Assembly (NCBI RefSeq): GCF_013385985.1
Contig: NZ_JACAOY010000019.1
Coordinates: 50,719 to 114,718, forward strand
From: Pseudomonas sp. B6002
Lineage (GTDB): Bacteria; Pseudomonadota; Gammaproteobacteria; Pseudomonadales; Pseudomonadaceae
Direction: 5' to 3'
Length of the DNA stretch: 64,000 bases
In this document: in pieces, positions 61,858-64,000 of the stretch
Numbering within the stretch: the stretch's first letter is position 1
Layout of the letters: the number at the start of each line of letters is the position of its first letter
Notes under the pieces: model-generated
Seen by the model: only the letters and a program-made list of their open reading frames with translations
Databases searched by the model: none
What the model was told of the DNA's origin: nothing
Program-made: the position numbers and the translations under genes

Positions 61858-64000
61858 TTCCGGTGATTGCCAAGCTGGTCTTGGACTCCATGAATGCCAA
61901 GTCGCCGGACGTAGAAAGCGTCTTTCGTGATTTCCGGGAATGTCTGAACACCTTTGACGGCTGGGCGGAGCGCTTCTGGAGTGGCTCGGCGCTGGAAGTG
62001 GAGCAGATATTCAAGGTCGGTGACGAGGTCGCACTTGTCGCCCCGGTTTCCTCCAAAGCACCAAGTCCCACTGTCGGTATGTGCAAAGCCCAGGGTTCGC
62101 TAACACTGGTGCACATGTTTGAAAGCACGCAGTTCGTGCCGATCGGCAACACGCCCGTGACGCTCCAAGCCATCGCCCCGGATGGCACCCCAATCGGCCC
62201 TCCCCTTCATCGAACCATCGGTCCCAGCGGCATTCTTGAGGTCAAGGATTGCACCCGCGATCAGCATTACCAAATCACTTTTTACCCCAACGTTTCCAAG
62301 GCGCATATCCAGGCTCTGTATGCGTCTTATCAGACGGTGATTGTGGGGCTGGAAAGCCGTCTGCGAGCGGAATGGCAGAAGACCTTCAAGCCCCAATGGG
62401 ATGACTTCGCCAAAGCCACGCCTTTCGAACGCAGTGCGATGCAAGGCCTGGCGTTCTCAACCGGCATTGCCCGGGCGCTCCACCACCTCTGGGACAACGT
62501 CACGCAACTTTACGACCTGCTGTTGGACATCCGGGCCAACAGCCAGAAGTTGCTGCACTACATCAGCCAGGGCGAACTCAACGAACTGCTGAAGCTGGGC
62601 AAGGACGCGATTGCCCGGGGCTTGTTGATACTCAGTGATGAGCCGCTGCTGTTCATCTATCTGTGCGCAATCGCGGCCTGGATACGCATGCTGCCGCCGC
62701 CGGAGATGTATGAGGTGGTGGGCGAAATCACTGGCGAAGTGTTGATCAACCTGCTGCTGATCCGGGCGACCAAAGGCATGGGCGTAAAGCTGCGGCTGGG
62801 TGTTCAGGTGCTGGGCGCGATCAAGTCCGGACGGGTGCGCAAGTGGCTTGAGAGGCTGGCCGAGCAGCTTGTTGGACCTCATTTGGAAACGCATGTCGAG
62901 GTAGCTAAACCTTTGCTGCTGGGGAGTGCAGCGACGCCGATCAAGATGATCCCCGATGTGCCGTTGAAGGCCGGGGGCAATCTGGTTTCAAACCCCGTCC
63001 CGGCGGTGCGGGAAAAGGCACAACGCACGGTGTTGGTCAGGCAGGAACAGGTCGATGACGTGCCGGCGTCGGGGAAAAACCAGAACGGCGATGCGGCGAC
63101 CTGCTCGGCGACTACGTGTACTAACGGTTGTCCGGTGTCGATGGTTACGGGCGAGGAATTGCTCACCCTCACCGATGGCACGCTCGATGGGATATTGCCG
63201 TTCGAGTGGACGCGGCTATATCGCACCAGCGCCGTGGAAGTGGATTGCGGGTTGGGGTTTGGCTGGAGTCATGCGCTGGCGCATCGGCTGGAAGTTTCTG
63301 GTGATTCGGTGGTGTGGACGGATCATGAGAACCGCTCGACTGAGTTTCCGCTGCCCTCCTCCGCCCGCCCTGCGATCACCAATAGTTTGGCCGAGGCGGC
63401 GATTTATCTGGGGGTTTTGCCGGATGAGTGGGTGCTGGCGCAAGGCTCGCGTTTCTACCATTTCGTTAATGGTTTTCTGACAGCCATCAGCGATGCGTAT
63501 GACAACCGGCTGCGTATTTCGCGTGACTTCAGGGGGCGCATTGAGCGGGTGGATAACGGCGTCGGGCGCTCGTTGTTTCTGCGTTATTCGTTGGGCCGCA
63601 TTGTTGGCGTGGACTACCAGATTCATCGGGCTGAGGGACCGGGTGAGTTTGTCTGGGTTACCGAGTACACGGTTGTTTCCTACGCCTATGACGACCTTGG
63701 CCGGCTTATGTGTGCGACCAATGCTGTCGGTGAAAGCGAGGTTTATCGCTACGACGATCAGCACGTCATTCTTGAACGCCAGCTAGCCGGTGGAGCGAGT
63801 TTTTACTGGGAGTGGGAAAGGTCTGGCAAGGCGGCGCGCTGTGTCCGGCACTGGGCCAGCTTTTCGCAGATGGACACGCGCTATGCCTGGGATGACAACG
63901 GCCAGGTCACGGTGTTTAACGCCGATGGCAGCCAGGAAGTCTATGTGCATGACGGGCGTGCGCGGCTGGTGCAGCGCATTGATCCGGACGGCGCCGAGCA
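61854..64000 (+). CDS. Rhs-family protein, 5' part (possible polymorphic toxin)
   Basis: The frame is open from after a TAA at 61839 to the window edge, giving more than 715 residues. Residues 1-420 are an N-terminal region without a PAAR motif that I can see; about 265-285 is hydrophobic (LLFIYLCAIAAWIRML). From about 425 comes the Rhs N-terminal block (CPVSMVTGEELLTLTDG, GILPFEWTRLYRTS) and then YD-type repeats (AYDDLGRLMCATNAVGE, YRYDD, YAWDDNGQVTVFNADGSQE). The toxin C-terminus and immunity gene would lie to the right. TTG 61854 has AAGGGG at 7 nt. Confidence 0.85.
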   Translation, partial: MIPVIAKLVLDSMNAKSPDVESVFRDFRECLNTFDGWAERFWSGSALEVEQIFKVGDEVALVAPVSSKAPSPTVGMCKAQGSLTLVHMFESTQFVPIGNTPVTLQAIAPDGTPIGPPLHRTIGPSGILEVKDCTRDQHYQITFYPNVSKAHIQALYASYQTVIVGLESRLRAEWQKTFKPQWDDFAKATPFERSAMQGLAFSTGIARALHHLWDNVTQLYDLLLDIRANSQKLLHYISQGELNELLKLGKDAIARGLLILSDEPLLFIYLCAIAAWIRMLPPPEMYEVVGEITGEVLINLLLIRATKGMGVKLRLGVQVLGAIKSGRVRKWLERLAEQLVGPHLETHVEVAKPLLLGSAATPIKMIPDVPLKAGGNLVSNPVPAVREKAQRTVLVRQEQVDDVPASGKNQNGDAATCSATTCTNGCPVSMVTGEELLTLTDGTLDGILPFEWTRLYRTSAVEVDCGLGFGWSHALAHRLEVSGDSVVWTDHENRSTEFPLPSSARPAITNSLAEAAIYLGVLPDEWVLAQGSRFYHFVNGFLTAISDAYDNRLRISRDFRGRIERVDNGVGRSLFLRYSLGRIVGVDYQIHRAEGPGEFVWVTEYTVVSYAYDDLGRLMCATNAVGESEVYRYDDQHVILERQLAGGASFYWEWERSGKAARCVRHWASFSQMDTRYAWDDNGQVTVFNADGSQEVYVHDGRARLVQRIDPDGAE

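Overview
The window is a typical high-GC Pseudomonas chromosome segment, almost certainly from the P. fluorescens group. Support comes from the protein families present (OprI, EarP/EF-P with Arg32, Ohr/OhrR, SagS-like kinase, CysB, class II DAHP synthase), from seven REPIN-type inverted repeats between genes (GTAGGAGC/GTGGGAGC...GCTTGCC...GCGAT arms), and from gene order. The run SagS-OspR-Gpx-MsrB-AlaA-HtpX-Tpm-DeaD-class II DAHPS-OhrR-Ohr-EFP-EarP, and later OprI-L,D-transpeptidase-TesA-ABC, matches the P. aeruginosa PA2824-PA2858 neighbourhood as I remember it. That match is memory, not a search. I saw no rRNA, tRNA, CRISPR array, transposase or prophage.

Layout. 1-1.7 kb: molybdenum cofactor genes (moeA partial and moaB on minus, mobA on plus) and a small YgdI-type lipoprotein. 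1.7-6.5 kb: an RluA-type pseudouridine synthase, a small protein with a near-consensus LexA box, a glutaredoxin-like protein, a CPA2 K+/H+ antiporter and an ammonium transporter. 6.8-7.8 kb: an ElaB/YqjE/YqjK-like membrane-stress operon. 7.9-10.5 kb: an EAL phosphodiesterase and a dGTPase. 10.6-15.6 kb: a Roc/Bvg-like two-component locus (stand-alone receiver, LuxR-type regulator, 1215-aa unorthodox kinase). 15.6-25.2 kb: redox repair and sensing (free Met sulfoxide reductase, SagS-like hybrid kinase, OspR-Gpx, MsrB), AlaA, HtpX, Tpm and a DOPA-dioxygenase-like enzyme. 25.4-36.3 kb: DeaD with a long structured leader, a crotonase, a spermidine-synthase-like protein, class II DAHP synthase, a YcaQ-like protein, DUF1127, two LysR regulators, a TauE/SafE permease and OhrR-Ohr. 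36.3-45.1 kb: efp with its rhamnosyltransferase earP, a Gre-like protein, cysB, a universal stress protein, a 5'-nucleotidase, a PanE-like reductase, a thioredoxin-like protein, a PilZ-like protein, class I DAHP synthase and a GNAT. 45.7-51.8 kb: OprI, an L,D-transpeptidase, TesA, the YbbA/YbbP-type ABC pair and GreB. 51.9-56.5 kb: a less conserved, locally AT-rich insert with an unknown coiled-coil protein divergent from a GldA/GldF/GldG-like ABC operon. 56.5-61.7 kb: a small unknown protein, DoxX, MltF, TatD and a chemoreceptor. 61.8 kb to the end: the 5' part of an Rhs gene, cut by the window.

Two themes stand out. The first is peroxide and methionine-sulfoxide defence: two OhrR-family regulators each next to its target peroxidase, two unrelated Met sulfoxide reductases and several CxxC proteins. 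The second is signalling: three phosphorelay proteins at 10.6-15.6 kb, a SagS-like hybrid, an EAL protein, a PilZ-like protein and an MCP. The best candidates for something not yet described are the 51.9-56.5 kb locus, whose ATPase departs from consensus at three functional motifs, the start of the Rhs gene (possible frameshift or leader-peptide coupling), and the stand-alone receiver that looks like RocR without its EAL domain.
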